Of a stretch of DNA of 64,000 nucleotides, positions 54,385-63,100 are shown one piece after another (the stretch's first letter is position 1; each line of letters opens with the position of its first letter). The DNA comes from Sporocytophaga myxococcoides (GTDB lineage Bacteria; Bacteroidota; Bacteroidia; Cytophagales; Cytophagaceae). The position numbers and the translations under genes were made by a program. The DNA lies in NCBI RefSeq assembly GCF_000775915.1, contig NZ_BBLT01000001.1, positions 186,001 through 250,000 on the forward strand, written 5' to 3'. The notes under the pieces were generated by a model that had not been told where the DNA came from, made no database searches, and was given only the letters and a program-made list of their open reading frames with translations.

Positions 54385-54792
54385 TTAGTTGTTGGTCTTT
54401 GGGATAAGGGTTTTCAGATGAACTATATAACTATGATTGAATGGTTTATGTAGTATTGTTTTTACGCCGAGATTTTTTGCTCTTTCTAAGTCTTTATTTC
54501 GAGTTGTAACGGTAAGAACAATTATTTCAGGGGACTGGCATAATGAGCCTTTTATCTGATTGAATTCTTCAAGAAATTCGAATCCATCCATAATGGGCAT
54601 AAACAGGTCCAAGAGGATAATTTGAGGAAATGATGGTTTGTCATTTTGTGAGCGGAGAAAATCCAAAGCTTGTTCTCCGTCTTTTACACTATGCAGTTGT
54701 TCCGAGATTTGGTAACGGGAAAAGAATTTTGTTGTAATGAAATTACAAATGTCGTCATCCTCAATTAGTAAAATGGATTTAAACTTTTCCAC
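54385..54792 (-). CDS. Single-domain response regulator (REC only)
   Basis: 135 aa, GTG start at 54792 (an in-frame stop lies 11 codons upstream with no ATG between). LLIEDDDICNFITTKFF, Asp62 in LLDLFMPIMDG, Thr in VLTVTTRN, Lys in ILHKPFNHS. It is of the same CheY-like class as the regulator at 21834. No kinase is adjacent. The candidate structured RNA lies 45 bases upstream on the same strand and could be its 5' leader. Confidence 0.92.
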   Translation of the reverse strand: MEKFKSILLIEDDDICNFITTKFFSRYQISEQLHSVKDGEQALDFLRSQNDKPSFPQIILLDLFMPIMDGFEFLEEFNQIKGSLCQSPEIIVLTVTTRNKDLERAKNLGVKTILHKPFNHSYIVHLKTLIPKTNN

Positions 54793-54836
54793 GTGGGTGT
54801 TAAAAATATAGTTCCGGAAATTTTAAACAAGTGTGT

Positions 54837-54957
54837 GGAGCTTGGGCTTTATGCTCCTGGGAACCGCCATCCCCCGATTCACATAAAAAAACCAAGTCCA
54901 CACATGTAGTGAACACTAGTTTCCTCCGGTGAATCTTTATAAGGCGGTATTTGGAGC
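54837..54957 (-). ncRNA. Candidate structured RNA (about 120 nt), unidentified
   Basis: An unusually GC-rich block in an AT-rich gap folds, on the minus strand, by nested pairings: GGCTCC/GGAGC (54953-54957 with 54853-54857), ACCGCC/GGCGGT (54943-54948 with 54863-54868), GATTCAC/GTGAATC (54929-54935 with 54876-54882) and an apical stem GTTCAC/GTGGAC (54909-54914 with 54896-54901), loop of 7. The apical stem needs a G:U pair that exists only in the minus-strand RNA, which fixes the strand. A second GGAGC/GCTCC pairing (54837-54841) can compete with the closing stem. A long bulged stem of this shape resembles a 6S-type RNA or a cis-regulatory leader; I cannot assign it to a known family. Confidence 0.55.
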
Positions 54958-54991
54958 CGGAATAACTAATGAAAAGCATTAAAGTTATGTT

Positions 54992-54999
54992 CAAATATA
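54992..54999 (-). promoter_or_regulatory. -7 element for the structured RNA
   Basis: On the minus strand TATATTTG (54999-54992) fits TAnnTTTG and lies about 35 bases upstream of the first helix of the candidate RNA. A hairpin ATAACT/AGTTAT (54962-54988) follows it. A good -33 TTG was not found. Confidence 0.4.
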
Positions 55000-55184
55000 T
55001 GGTTTTTATCGATAAAAAGGAACTAATATATTTCAATCATGATGAATTTTACGATGGGTTTTTCTTTTGGGTTAATTTATAGGATAATAAAATGTTAAGA
55101 TATTCCTATTTTAATGTAATATTTTTACAGCGAATTGATTTTTGATTTTAGAAATCGACAAATAAAATTTTATACCGGATGAAA

Positions 55185-56261
55185 TTAATATTTTAAGGCG
55201 GACTGAATCATTACGAATTCGTTTAAGTTGTCGAGATTTATAACACCTGTAAGTACTCCGTTATTTAATACTGGAAAATATCCTGTAGGGTCTTCTTGTA
55301 CAAAGTGATAGATCTTGGAAAGCTGTTCATGTTCCTCAAAAGTTCTGAAAGTAGTTTTCATAATATCTTTAACGGGGGCAAGAGGATTATAGGATTTAAG
55401 ACTACTGAATAAGGAATCTCTTTTTATAATTCCTTGAATTTCCGAATTCTCAGCAATGATGAAGTTATGATCCCATCCTTCCAGAAGCTTGTCTGCCGCT
55501 TCTTTTATTGTTGTTTGGGAATTGATGATAATAAAGTGTTTCATCATGGCTTCTTTCACAACATGCCCTCTGAGAAATTCCATCTGTTGTACAGACATAT
55601 TTTCTGCATATGCTCCAAAAAAAATGAATGCAGCTATAAACATTAGCAAAGGGCTGTAGAATAAACCTAGAAAAAAGAAGCCTACGGCAACAAACTGACC
55701 TAAGTGTGAGGCAATTTTAGTTGCCCTGAACCTTCCCATTTTTATAGCAAGCAAAGCTCTTAGTATTCTGCCCCCATCCATAGGAAAGGCAGGGATAATA
55801 TTAAATATTACTAATGTAACATTTATCCAAAACAAGCTTTGAAAAAAAGTATCAGCAGATATGACATTATTACGATTTCCTGTCATAATAACCTTGTTTC
55901 CTAATATAAGGTAAAGCAGAATAGCAATGATTACATTTACCATTGGTCCGGCAACAGTGATCCAAAGTTCCTTTTTAGGATCTTCAGGGATACGCTCAAT
56001 ACTTGCCAGTCCACCGATAGGAAGGAGGGTGATCTTTTTTGTAGCGATGCCGAATTTCTTTGCGGTCAGCGCGTGACCAAATTCGTGAAGGAGTACACAA
56101 ATAAAAACTGTCAGGATAAAACTTACAGTCAGTAATATTTCCGGAGCTGTTGCTCCTTGTCTATAAGCGGAAAATCCAATCCATAAAAGCAACAAGAGAA
56201 ATGTCCAATGAATTAAAACTTTGGTACCGCCGTATTTACCAATGTATAAAGACCATCGCAT
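55185..56261 (-). CDS. Site-2 protease family metalloprotease with CBS domains
   Basis: 358 aa. Zinc site LLHEFGHALTAKKFGI (HExxH) and second ligand NIIPAFPMDGGRILRALLAI (NxxPxxPxDG), in a six-helix membrane domain, followed by a pair of CBS domains (residues about 235-358: MKHFIIINSQTTIKEAADKLLEG, IMKTTFRTFEEHEQLSKIY). This is the M50 group like the archaeal mjS2P with CBS regulation by adenine nucleotides. It cleaves within the membrane; substrates unknown. Confidence 0.94.
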   Translation of the reverse strand: MRWSLYIGKYGGTKVLIHWTFLLLLLWIGFSAYRQGATAPEILLTVSFILTVFICVLLHEFGHALTAKKFGIATKKITLLPIGGLASIERIPEDPKKELWITVAGPMVNVIIAILLYLILGNKVIMTGNRNNVISADTFFQSLFWINVTLVIFNIIPAFPMDGGRILRALLAIKMGRFRATKIASHLGQFVAVGFFFLGLFYSPLLMFIAAFIFFGAYAENMSVQQMEFLRGHVVKEAMMKHFIIINSQTTIKEAADKLLEGWDHNFIIAENSEIQGIIKRDSLFSSLKSYNPLAPVKDIMKTTFRTFEEHEQLSKIYHFVQEDPTGYFPVLNNGVLTGVINLDNLNEFVMIQSALKY

Positions 56262-56264
56262 AAT

Positions 56265-56301
56265 ATATGAAGGTTATCATCTAAAGAGTTAACCTTCATA
56301 T
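56265..56301. terminator. 12-bp hairpin between the SET gene and the site-2 protease gene
   Basis: ATATGAAGGTTA, 13-base loop, TAACCTTCATAT. It lies 16 bases past the SET gene stop and 4 bases before the protease ATG on the minus strand. No T run follows; it may be a partial terminator or affect translation of the protease. Confidence 0.45.
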
Positions 56302-56317
56302 TTATTGATTTGTTAAA

Positions 56318-56833
56318 TCAGGATTTTTTCTTTTTATAAAAGCCCAGAGCTCTTCTCATATCTCTGCCATAGTTTACAAGCAATTCTTCACCTGCCTTGA
56401 TATCTTTGATAGCTGTAATTTCTACACGTCTTCCGGTAGATTCAAATTTTACATTTGCTGTTTTTCCTGAATTAAAAAAATCACAGATATAACGGGCTAT
56501 CCCTGCCGATGTCTCTCTCGCATCTATAACGGTAGATTTATTCAAGGTCATTGCATAAGAGCCATAACCGTCATCTCCATATCTTTCCTGAAAAACTTTA
56601 GTGGAAATATGTTCACCTGTATACTCCATCAGGGTAGTACCTTTTTTCAGATCTCTGTCAGTATAAAGGCCATAACCTGCCCCTTCTATACTTGACTTGG
56701 CAACATAAAAGCCTGTAGCAATTTTTGTATGGTGATTACAAAAAGGATGAGTCTGTATGGTTTTTTTTCCGCATATACCTTTTTCTGTTTGGTAGGTGCA
56801 AGTGGCAGTTACTTTAATGGTATGATTTTTCAT
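56318..56833 (-). CDS. SET domain protein (lysine methyltransferase-like)
   Basis: 171 aa. A Cys/His-containing N-terminus (CTYQTEKGICGKKTIQTHPFCNHH) is followed by a SET domain: SSIEGAGYGLYTDRDLKKGT, MEYTGEHIS, DARETSAGIARYICDFFNSG, VEITAIKDIKAGEELLVNYG (the final ELxxDY/NYG motif). SET enzymes methylate Lys on proteins using SAM. Bacterial members are scattered and thought to be of eukaryotic or chlamydial exchange origin. The target is unknown. Confidence 0.9.
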   Translation of the reverse strand: MKNHTIKVTATCTYQTEKGICGKKTIQTHPFCNHHTKIATGFYVAKSSIEGAGYGLYTDRDLKKGTTLMEYTGEHISTKVFQERYGDDGYGSYAMTLNKSTVIDARETSAGIARYICDFFNSGKTANVKFESTGRRVEITAIKDIKAGEELLVNYGRDMRRALGFYKKKKS

Positions 56834-56924
56834 TCAATCCTGTATACAATTTCTCAGTAAATTTGATAAAAATAATACATTATTTTAAAATGCCGCTTTA
56901 AAAATCTGATGATTTTTTCAAAAG

Positions 56925-57608
56925 TTAACTCTTTGGATAATCTTGCACTAAAGTATTGTCAATAGCCAAACGGATAATTTTGTTTACATTTTCAGCATCT
57001 TCAAGTATTATAGAATGACCTCCTGAAATAAAATATGCACCTTTGACATTCCTGGATGGGAATATTCTGTCATCTTTTCCATGAATCCTCAATAAGGATT
57101 GAGGAATGGTTGTATTTTTCCACTTCATAAGAGCATCAATAGCCCATTGAATAAAAAATGGATCTGTATTTCTCAGCATATCCAGAAATAAGCTCTTTCC
57201 TTTATCAGTCTGAAATCCCATACTATAAAGAATAAATTTCTGAACAAAACTATTAGTGTAAATGGATTGAGGCGTCAATCTGTATATAGGAAAGCATGAC
57301 AAGAACTTTAAAAGTAAAGGATATTCCTGATAAGTGGGGACCGAGCTGATCAGTATTGTCTTAAGAGGGCTTAATTTTTTAGCAATTTCCACAGCTACTA
57401 CTCCTCCGAAGGAGACTCCTGCAATAATAAAGTCTTCATTGATATTGAGACTTTCTGACAATCTTCCGGAATAATCCTCAATGGTTTCATCTTGGTGTGG
57501 TGTTATCCATTCAAGTACTTCCATTTCAAATCCTGCATTTCTTTGATTGGCAAAGAGGTCTTTGTTGGCTCCCATCCCTGGGATGAAATAGACTTTAGGT
57601 AGTTTCAT
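56925..57608 (-). CDS. Alpha/beta hydrolase
   Basis: 227 aa. VYFIPGMGANKDLF, EDYSGRLSES, nucleophile elbow IIAGVSFGGVVAVEIAKKL (GVSFGG), LLRIHGKDDRIFP with the acid and GGHSIILEDAENVN with the His. Complete catalytic triad; no signal peptide. Its ATG overlaps the preceding hydrolase gene by 14 bases, so the two are made together. Substrate unknown. Confidence 0.88.
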   Translation of the reverse strand: MKLPKVYFIPGMGANKDLFANQRNAGFEMEVLEWITPHQDETIEDYSGRLSESLNINEDFIIAGVSFGGVVAVEIAKKLSPLKTILISSVPTYQEYPLLLKFLSCFPIYRLTPQSIYTNSFVQKFILYSMGFQTDKGKSLFLDMLRNTDPFFIQWAIDALMKWKNTTIPQSLLRIHGKDDRIFPSRNVKGAYFISGGHSIILEDAENVNKIIRLAIDNTLVQDYPKS

Positions 57609-58398
57609 TTGTTAGGAACTCATCAAGACTGTTATGGTACATACTATATGTAGAAATATTTCCATGCATGCCTTTTTTGATTGTGACAAAACAATCTGTT
57701 TTTTTTAAGAATTGCTTTAATTTAAATGCTTGTTCATAAGGAATAAGTTCATCCTCTGTACCATGAATGATTAATATGGGACATTGGATTTTGGGCAGCC
57801 ATTTGTAAGTGGGTATCTTGTACCTGAGTATTAGCTTTATTGGGAAAAAGGGCATTTGTAATCTTGCCATTTCCTGCATACTGTAATAAGGCGTTTCAAG
57901 TATAAGTTTCTCGGGTCTCTTCCGAATAGAAAGCTTTGCTGCAAATCCGGACCCTAAAGATCTTCCATAGATGATCATTTTTTTTTCAGGCTCTAATCTT
58001 GAAGCGTATTCATACATCAGAGAAGAGTCTCGGTAAATATCTTTTTTAGAAATTTTTCCTGTACTTTTTCCATAACCTCTGTAGTCAAATATAAAGAAGC
58101 TATATCCTCTTGAGAGAAATATATCAGAGATCTCCGCCCATGTTCTCATAGACCCGGCATTCCCATGAAGGTAAAATATGATTCCTTTGCTTGATGGGTG
58201 TTGAAAGTAGAGCGCGTTGAGTACCGCATCTTTAGTGGTAATGAACAGTTCTTTATATGGATGCTTAAACTTGAATTCAAAAGTTCTGGATAGTTTTTCA
58301 GGTAAGAAGATAAACTTTTCCTGAAAATACCAGACCGCTATGGTTGCAACCAGATAAAGAACTGCCAGAAATATCAGTAAGAGAATTAAAAGTTTCAT
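57595..58398 (-). CDS. Membrane-anchored alpha/beta hydrolase (BEM46/ABHD13-like)
   Basis: 267 aa. N-terminal membrane anchor (LLILLLIFLAVLYLVATIAVWYF), YFQHPSSKGIIFYLHGNAGSMRTW (oxyanion HGNAG), FFIFDYRGYGKSTG, nucleophile elbow IIYGRSLGSGFAAKLS, and LIIHGTEDELIPY with the acid, KKGMHGNIS with the His. Overlaps the second hydrolase gene by 14 bases. Substrate unknown; a serine esterase or thioesterase of the inner membrane. Confidence 0.9.
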   Translation of the reverse strand: MKLLILLLIFLAVLYLVATIAVWYFQEKFIFLPEKLSRTFEFKFKHPYKELFITTKDAVLNALYFQHPSSKGIIFYLHGNAGSMRTWAEISDIFLSRGYSFFIFDYRGYGKSTGKISKKDIYRDSSLMYEYASRLEPEKKMIIYGRSLGSGFAAKLSIRKRPEKLILETPYYSMQEMARLQMPFFPIKLILRYKIPTYKWLPKIQCPILIIHGTEDELIPYEQAFKLKQFLKKTDCFVTIKKGMHGNISTYSMYHNSLDEFLTNETT

Positions 58399-58451
58399 AT
58401 CCTATTCCTCCGTTTGTATGAAACGTAAATTAAACTTACTGGTTCAAATAG

Positions 58452-59543
58452 TTATACCAATGGTTCCTGTTGACTCAGACAGTGGAAGCTTCCTAATCCC
58501 CAAATTATATCTGTGCTGTCTAATCCTAACACTCTTCTGTCAGGGAATGCCTTTGTCAATATATCCAATGCCTTCTGATCATTCTTGTCATTGAAAACCG
58601 GCACAGCTACAACATCATTAGCAATGTAAAAATTAGCGTATGATGCAGGAAGTCGTTGATCTTCAAAAATCACTGGAGCTGGCATTGGCAGTTCCAATAT
58701 ATTTAACTGTTTACCATTCAGTAATCTCATTTTTTTGAGATCTTTAAGGTTCTCTTGCAGAAGTTCATAATTTTCATCCTTCTTATTTTCCTCCACCACA
58801 GTTACTACAGTATCTGAATTCACAAAGCGGGTAATATCATCGATATGTCCATCTGTATCATCTCCAACGATACCATCATTAAGCCATAGTATTTGTTCTA
58901 TGCCGTAGTATTTTACAAGAAAGTTTTCAATTTCTGCCTGAGAAAGATGAGGGTTCCTGTTTTCATTAAGCAAACAAGCGGTAGTTGTAAGTACTGTACC
59001 TTGTCCGTTAAATTCAACGGAACCACCTTCCATAACTATACCTGGATTGAAAACCGGCAAATTATAATGATTGCCGATTAAAGTGGGAATAACATCATCC
59101 TTGTCATATGGAGGATATTTGTCTCCCCAGGCGTTATAGCCCCAGTCAACAATAACCTTTTTTATATCCGCTTTCGGATTTATCAGGAATGCTGGTCCAT
59201 GATCCCTGCACCATGCATCATTTGTGGGATGTATGAAAAAGCGGATATTCGAAAAATCAGCGCCAACTGCCTGAAGGCAAGTCTCCGCCTTTTTTTTCAT
59301 TGCTTCATCATTCACATTGATATTTACAACTTCACCTTTAGCTACCTCTTTAATAAAGGTACAATAAACCGGATAGATAGATTCTATTTTACCAGGCCAT
59401 GATGCTTCTTTGTGTGGCCAGCTGAGCCAGGTTGCTGAATGTTTTGCCCATTCAGCGGGGAAAAAATATCCCAGATCTTTGGGGTATTTTTGGGTTATTT
59501 CCTTATATAAATTAGTCAATGAATCTTCTTGTAATCTGCTCAT
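58452..59543 (-). CDS. aguA: Agmatine deiminase
   Basis: 363 aa. YFFPAEWAKHSATWLSWPHK, NDAWCRDHGPAFLIN, MEGGSVEFNGQGTVLTTTACLLN, GDDTDGHIDDITRFV and the catalytic Cys in GLGSFHCLSQQ. It converts agmatine to N-carbamoylputrescine and ammonia. The start overlaps the end of aguB by 32 bases, and both stand on one strand as the arginine-decarboxylase branch of putrescine synthesis. Family length about 360 aa. Confidence 0.97.
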   Translation of the reverse strand: MSRLQEDSLTNLYKEITQKYPKDLGYFFPAEWAKHSATWLSWPHKEASWPGKIESIYPVYCTFIKEVAKGEVVNINVNDEAMKKKAETCLQAVGADFSNIRFFIHPTNDAWCRDHGPAFLINPKADIKKVIVDWGYNAWGDKYPPYDKDDVIPTLIGNHYNLPVFNPGIVMEGGSVEFNGQGTVLTTTACLLNENRNPHLSQAEIENFLVKYYGIEQILWLNDGIVGDDTDGHIDDITRFVNSDTVVTVVEENKKDENYELLQENLKDLKKMRLLNGKQLNILELPMPAPVIFEDQRLPASYANFYIANDVVAVPVFNDKNDQKALDILTKAFPDRRVLGLDSTDIIWGLGSFHCLSQQEPLV

Positions 59544-60378
59544 AAGAATCTATTCTTCTGTCTCTTAAAAATGGCCAGTGGGTACGGTAGTATTCTGACC
59601 CTTCCAGATCAATTTCCTGTACATGTATTTCTTCTTCCTTGTGAGGGGCCTGATAAAGAACTCTTCCAAATGGATTGGATACAAATGAGCCCCCCCAGAA
59701 TTGCATTGGACCTTCAACACCTGTTCTGTTGACAGCTACCACATGAAGTCCGTTTGCAACAGCATGGCCCCTCTGAATTGTTTGCCAGGCATTATATTGT
59801 TCTTCATTTACTTCTTGTGTCTGAGTATCAGCCCAGCCTATTGCAGTTGGGTAAAATAAAATTTCCGCTCCCATTAAAGAAGTAATTCTGGCAGCTTCAG
59901 GGTACCACTGATCCCAGCAGATTAGTACGCCTATTTTTGCAAACCTGGTTTCAAAGATTCTGTATCCGGTATCGCCAGGAGTAAAATAAAATTTTTCATA
60001 GTATCCAGGATCATCAGGGATATGCATTTTGCGGTATTTGCCAAGGTATGTTCCATCGGCATCAAGAACAGCCGTGGTGTTGTGATACAAACCCTGTGCT
60101 CTTTTTTCAAATAAAGACGCAATAATGACAACTCCCAGCTCTTTTGCTAATTGTGAAAGAGTATCCGTAGACGGGCCGGGAATTGGTTCTGCAAGTTTAA
60201 AGTTTTCATGATCTTCCACATCACAGAAATAAAGAGAGCGGAACAACTCTTGAAGGCAGATGATCTGAGCACCTTTAGCTGCAGCTTCTTTAATTTTTTC
60301 AATGGTTTTGCTGAAGTTCTCCTGCGGGTCTTTCACGCAGGAAAGCTGTACAAGTCCGATTTTTACTTTCTTACTCAA
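59512..60378 (-). CDS. aguB: N-carbamoylputrescine amidase
   Basis: 288 aa. Nitrilase-fold enzyme with triad Glu in IICLQELFRSLYFC, Lys in KYRKMHIPDDPGY and Cys in VLICWDQWYPEAAR; also TAIGWADTQTQEVNEEQYNAW typical of AguB. It releases putrescine, CO2 and NH3 from N-carbamoylputrescine made by the adjacent AguA. It is first in the unit, and overlaps aguA. Full length. Confidence 0.97.
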   Translation of the reverse strand: MSKKVKIGLVQLSCVKDPQENFSKTIEKIKEAAAKGAQIICLQELFRSLYFCDVEDHENFKLAEPIPGPSTDTLSQLAKELGVVIIASLFEKRAQGLYHNTTAVLDADGTYLGKYRKMHIPDDPGYYEKFYFTPGDTGYRIFETRFAKIGVLICWDQWYPEAARITSLMGAEILFYPTAIGWADTQTQEVNEEQYNAWQTIQRGHAVANGLHVVAVNRTGVEGPMQFWGGSFVSNPFGRVLYQAPHKEEEIHVQEIDLEGSEYYRTHWPFLRDRRIDSYEQITRRFID

Positions 60379-60468
60379 GGCTGAAAATGATTTTGAGAGC
60401 GAAATTACAAGAATTTTACGGAAGGTTAACCAGGGTGTGGAAAATTAGGTTCAATTTCTCCTATATAC

Positions 60469-61062
60469 TTACAGATCAATCGATTTTAAAAAGGGGCTAA
60501 GCTGTCTGATCAAAATTTCACTATCATCTTTTGTTACCTGAAAAGACATACTGCAAACCGACTGGAAATCCTGACTTAAAAAGTCAGCAGAAAAACTTTT
60601 CATTACTTTCATTACCTCATTCATTTTTTCATATTCAAAGGAAATTGAGATAAGGACTTGTTCTCTTTTTTCAATCTTCTCCGCATTTTTTAAAGCTTCC
60701 TCTGCAGCTGATTTATATGCCTGAATAAGCCCGCTTTTGCCGAGCTTGGTCCCCCCGAAATAACGCACTACTATTACAATAATATTAGTTAGTTCAAAAG
60801 ATTTAATTTGGTTAAATATTGGATCTCCTGCTGTGTGAGAGGGTTCTCCTGCATCATTTACCCTGAACTTTTGCTCTGCAAAACCTATCCGATAGGCATA
60901 GCAAATGTGACGGGCATCATAGTACTCTTTTTTAAACCTTTCTAGAATATCCTTTATTTCTGTTTCACTAGATACAGGAAAAGCAAAAGAAATGAATTTA
61001 CTGCCCAGCTCTTTGTAAAGTCCTTCTGATGGAGCTTTTATTGAGTAATAGACTTGTTGCAT
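60469..61062 (-). CDS. yigZ: YigZ/IMPACT family protein
   Basis: 197 aa. SKFISFAFPVSSETEIKDIL, ARHICYAYRIG, RVNDAGEPSHTAGDPIF, VIVVRYFGGTKLGKSGLIQAY are the UPF0029 N-terminal domain; the C-terminal 70 residues form the second alpha/beta domain. Eukaryotic IMPACT modulates Gcn2; bacterial YigZ is uncharacterised and may bind nucleic acid. Separate from aguB by 90 bases. Confidence 0.94.
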   Translation of the reverse strand: MQQVYYSIKAPSEGLYKELGSKFISFAFPVSSETEIKDILERFKKEYYDARHICYAYRIGFAEQKFRVNDAGEPSHTAGDPIFNQIKSFELTNIIVIVVRYFGGTKLGKSGLIQAYKSAAEEALKNAEKIEKREQVLISISFEYEKMNEVMKVMKSFSADFLSQDFQSVCSMSFQVTKDDSEILIRQLSPFLKSIDL

Positions 61063-61109
61063 GGAGATTTAGAAGACAGAATTTTTAAGGGAACTTCGTA
61101 CGTATCTGA

Positions 61110-62246
61110 TTACTTTCCTTTTTTGAGGTATTTTTCGGCTTCTTCAATTACTGATGTGTATTCTGCCAATTCCAGAGCTCTTTGATAATAGGCTTTTGCT
61201 TTATCCCTTTCTCCGCGGCTTTCAGCTATTCTGGCAAGTCCTGCATAGGCAAAGCTCACATAGTCTTTATTGGGTGTATTTATTTCAGGAGCCATGTTTA
61301 CCGCTCTCAGATAAAAAGCTTTTGCATGTTCAGGTCTTTTTTTCCCTTTTTCATTAATGATTCCCAAAAATACATAAGATGCCATCTCAAAGTATTTTTT
61401 TCCACTGTTTCTCAGAGTTAATGAAAGCTTTTCTGTTTCCGAATATTCACCTATCCCAATCAGCGATTCAATATGCCTTGATAAAAAATATAGATTATTA
61501 GGGTATTTGGTGAAGAGAAGATTAGTATACTTAACAGCTTTTTCGGGGATATTTTGGTAACGCAAGAAAATATTTGCCAGATAATGATTGGCCTCAACTT
61601 TTGAAAACAAAGAATTTGTTGCAGCTATCTCAAGTTCTTTAATTCCTTTTTCTTTACCTCCTGGAGAGAAAAATACCATAAAGGGCCTGAAAACAGGATG
61701 GGTTTCAGGAAATTGTTGCACATAAAAGTCATATAAACCTGTAGTAAAATAAAACTCATTGAAAACGTCTTTCAGATTAAATCCGGTTTTTACATACTCA
61801 TATGTTTTTTTAGCATTGTTCACTGCCTTCATTGTTTCTTTCATTTGAGAATGATATTGAGCAAGAGAACTGTAAATGGCCAGGGAAAAAAATACCCCTT
61901 CAGGATCTTTGTTGTTTTTGGAAATACGAGCTTGAGCTTGTTGTAAGGCGGCATCAAGATATTTCAGATATTCTGCTGAATTTTCCTTGAATGAGTTGAA
62001 GTAATACATTTTCCAATAAAGATTCATTGCTTTCAGGAAATTGTATGCTGGATGTGTAGGATAAGCTGATTTGACCTCTGATATAACTTCATCAGCTTCA
62101 TCAAATTCAAAATTATACGTAAAATCCATTGCCTTTAAAATGGTTACTTTAATTTCTTCATCTTTAAGCATCGATTGTCCTGCTGCTTTAAGACTTAAAG
62201 TCACCATTAAAATTATTCCGGTAATATGGATTAAAATAACTTTCAT
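61110..62246 (-). CDS. Secreted TPR-repeat protein
   Basis: 378 aa. Signal peptide (LIHITGIILMVTLSLKAAG-Q), then TPR units throughout: AYNFLKAMNLYWKMYYF, VFFSLAIYSSLAQYHSQMKETM, ANHYLANIFLRYQNIPEKAV, EMASYVFLGIINEKGKKRPEHAKAFYLRAVNM, AYAGLARIAESRGERDKAKAYYQRALELAEY. A periplasmic scaffold of unknown partner. It lies 47 bases upstream of yigZ on the same strand and may be co-transcribed. Confidence 0.85.
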   Translation of the reverse strand: MKVILIHITGIILMVTLSLKAAGQSMLKDEEIKVTILKAMDFTYNFEFDEADEVISEVKSAYPTHPAYNFLKAMNLYWKMYYFNSFKENSAEYLKYLDAALQQAQARISKNNKDPEGVFFSLAIYSSLAQYHSQMKETMKAVNNAKKTYEYVKTGFNLKDVFNEFYFTTGLYDFYVQQFPETHPVFRPFMVFFSPGGKEKGIKELEIAATNSLFSKVEANHYLANIFLRYQNIPEKAVKYTNLLFTKYPNNLYFLSRHIESLIGIGEYSETEKLSLTLRNSGKKYFEMASYVFLGIINEKGKKRPEHAKAFYLRAVNMAPEINTPNKDYVSFAYAGLARIAESRGERDKAKAYYQRALELAEYTSVIEEAEKYLKKGK

Positions 62247-62305
62247 TAGTCAAAACTTATCCTGAACCTTTCCTTGCAAACAGCAGGAATATATGCTTTT
62301 TTTAA

Positions 62306-62341
62306 ATGACCTTTCGGGAGTTAAGAAAATGACCTTCCGGG
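62306..62341. repeat. Two 13-base direct repeats (one mismatch)
   Basis: ATGACCTTTCGGG (62306-62318) and ATGACCTTCCGGG (62329-62341), 23 bases apart start to start, about two helical turns. Both are preceded by AA. They lie between the divergent TPR and QdtA-like genes in the 440-base gap 62247-62686, which otherwise holds no gene that I can see. A tandem regulator site is possible. Confidence 0.45.
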
Positions 62342-62686
62342 TTCAATTTTATTACGGAAAAATAATACCCTTTATCGTAAAAAAATATTCTATATAATCT
62401 CTTTATAATAAAAAATGTTACCCTATTAATTATTTAAAATCTAATCGATTGGTTTTTAGTAAGTGCCTTTCAAGTAATTCTTAAATAAATGAAAAAACAT
62501 GACTATTTATCAAATTATATAGGGAATTGGGTTTACTACCTCCACTAAATTGGTATATATAGAAAATTTACTTTTATTAAGTTATTGCGTAAAAAGATTC
62601 ATCAATTTTTCATATTTCCCTATTAATAGCGGTTATTTGCGAAAAAAATTGTTTTTATTTAAGAATTAGTTGGATAAGTGGATTTA

Positions 62687-63100
62687 ATGGATATTCCCAG
62701 AATAATAGATTTTCAAAAGATAGGCAATCCGGAAATTGGATATATCTCAATAGCAGAACCTAAAGGAGAGTTACCATTTCCTGTAAAAAGGGTATATTGG
62801 GTTTATGGAACACCGGAAAAGTCTGAAAGGGGGAATCATGCTTCTAAAACAGGAAAACAGGTGTTAGTGATTGTAAATGGTGAAGCTGAAGTGATTTTAG
62901 AAAATCCTGAAGGAAAGATTAGTAATTTTAAATTAAATGATCCGAATATAGGTTTGTATGTACCTCCTTTACACTGGAAACAAATCAAACTTTCCGAAAA
63001 GGCAATCATTTTAAGTCTTGCATCTTCAGAATTTGATGAATCAGATTATCTAAGAGATTATAAATTGTTTAAGTCCTTTGTTGCTGTTCAAAGACGATAG
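62687..63100 (+). CDS. QdtA/FdtA-like dTDP-sugar ketoisomerase (WxcM-like cupin)
   Basis: 137 aa from ATG 62687 (a GTG three codons upstream is the alternative). Cupin motifs PFPVKRVYWVYGTPEKSERGNHASKT, VLVIVNGEAEVILENPEG and NIGLYVPPLHWKQI are those of the 3,4-ketoisomerases that make dTDP-3-keto-6-deoxy sugars. The end ESDYLRDYKLFKSF is typical (YIRDYxxF). This makes the first step to an acylated amino sugar of the cell surface, and the next gene is an acyltransferase that overlaps it. Confidence 0.9.
   Translation: MDIPRIIDFQKIGNPEIGYISIAEPKGELPFPVKRVYWVYGTPEKSERGNHASKTGKQVLVIVNGEAEVILENPEGKISNFKLNDPNIGLYVPPLHWKQIKLSEKAIILSLASSEFDESDYLRDYKLFKSFVAVQRR

Noticed and set aside
54800-55036. 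78-codon ORF on the minus strand
   Set aside because: It covers the candidate structured RNA, includes the likely promoter, and has no protein-like pattern; the base pairing explains the sequence better.
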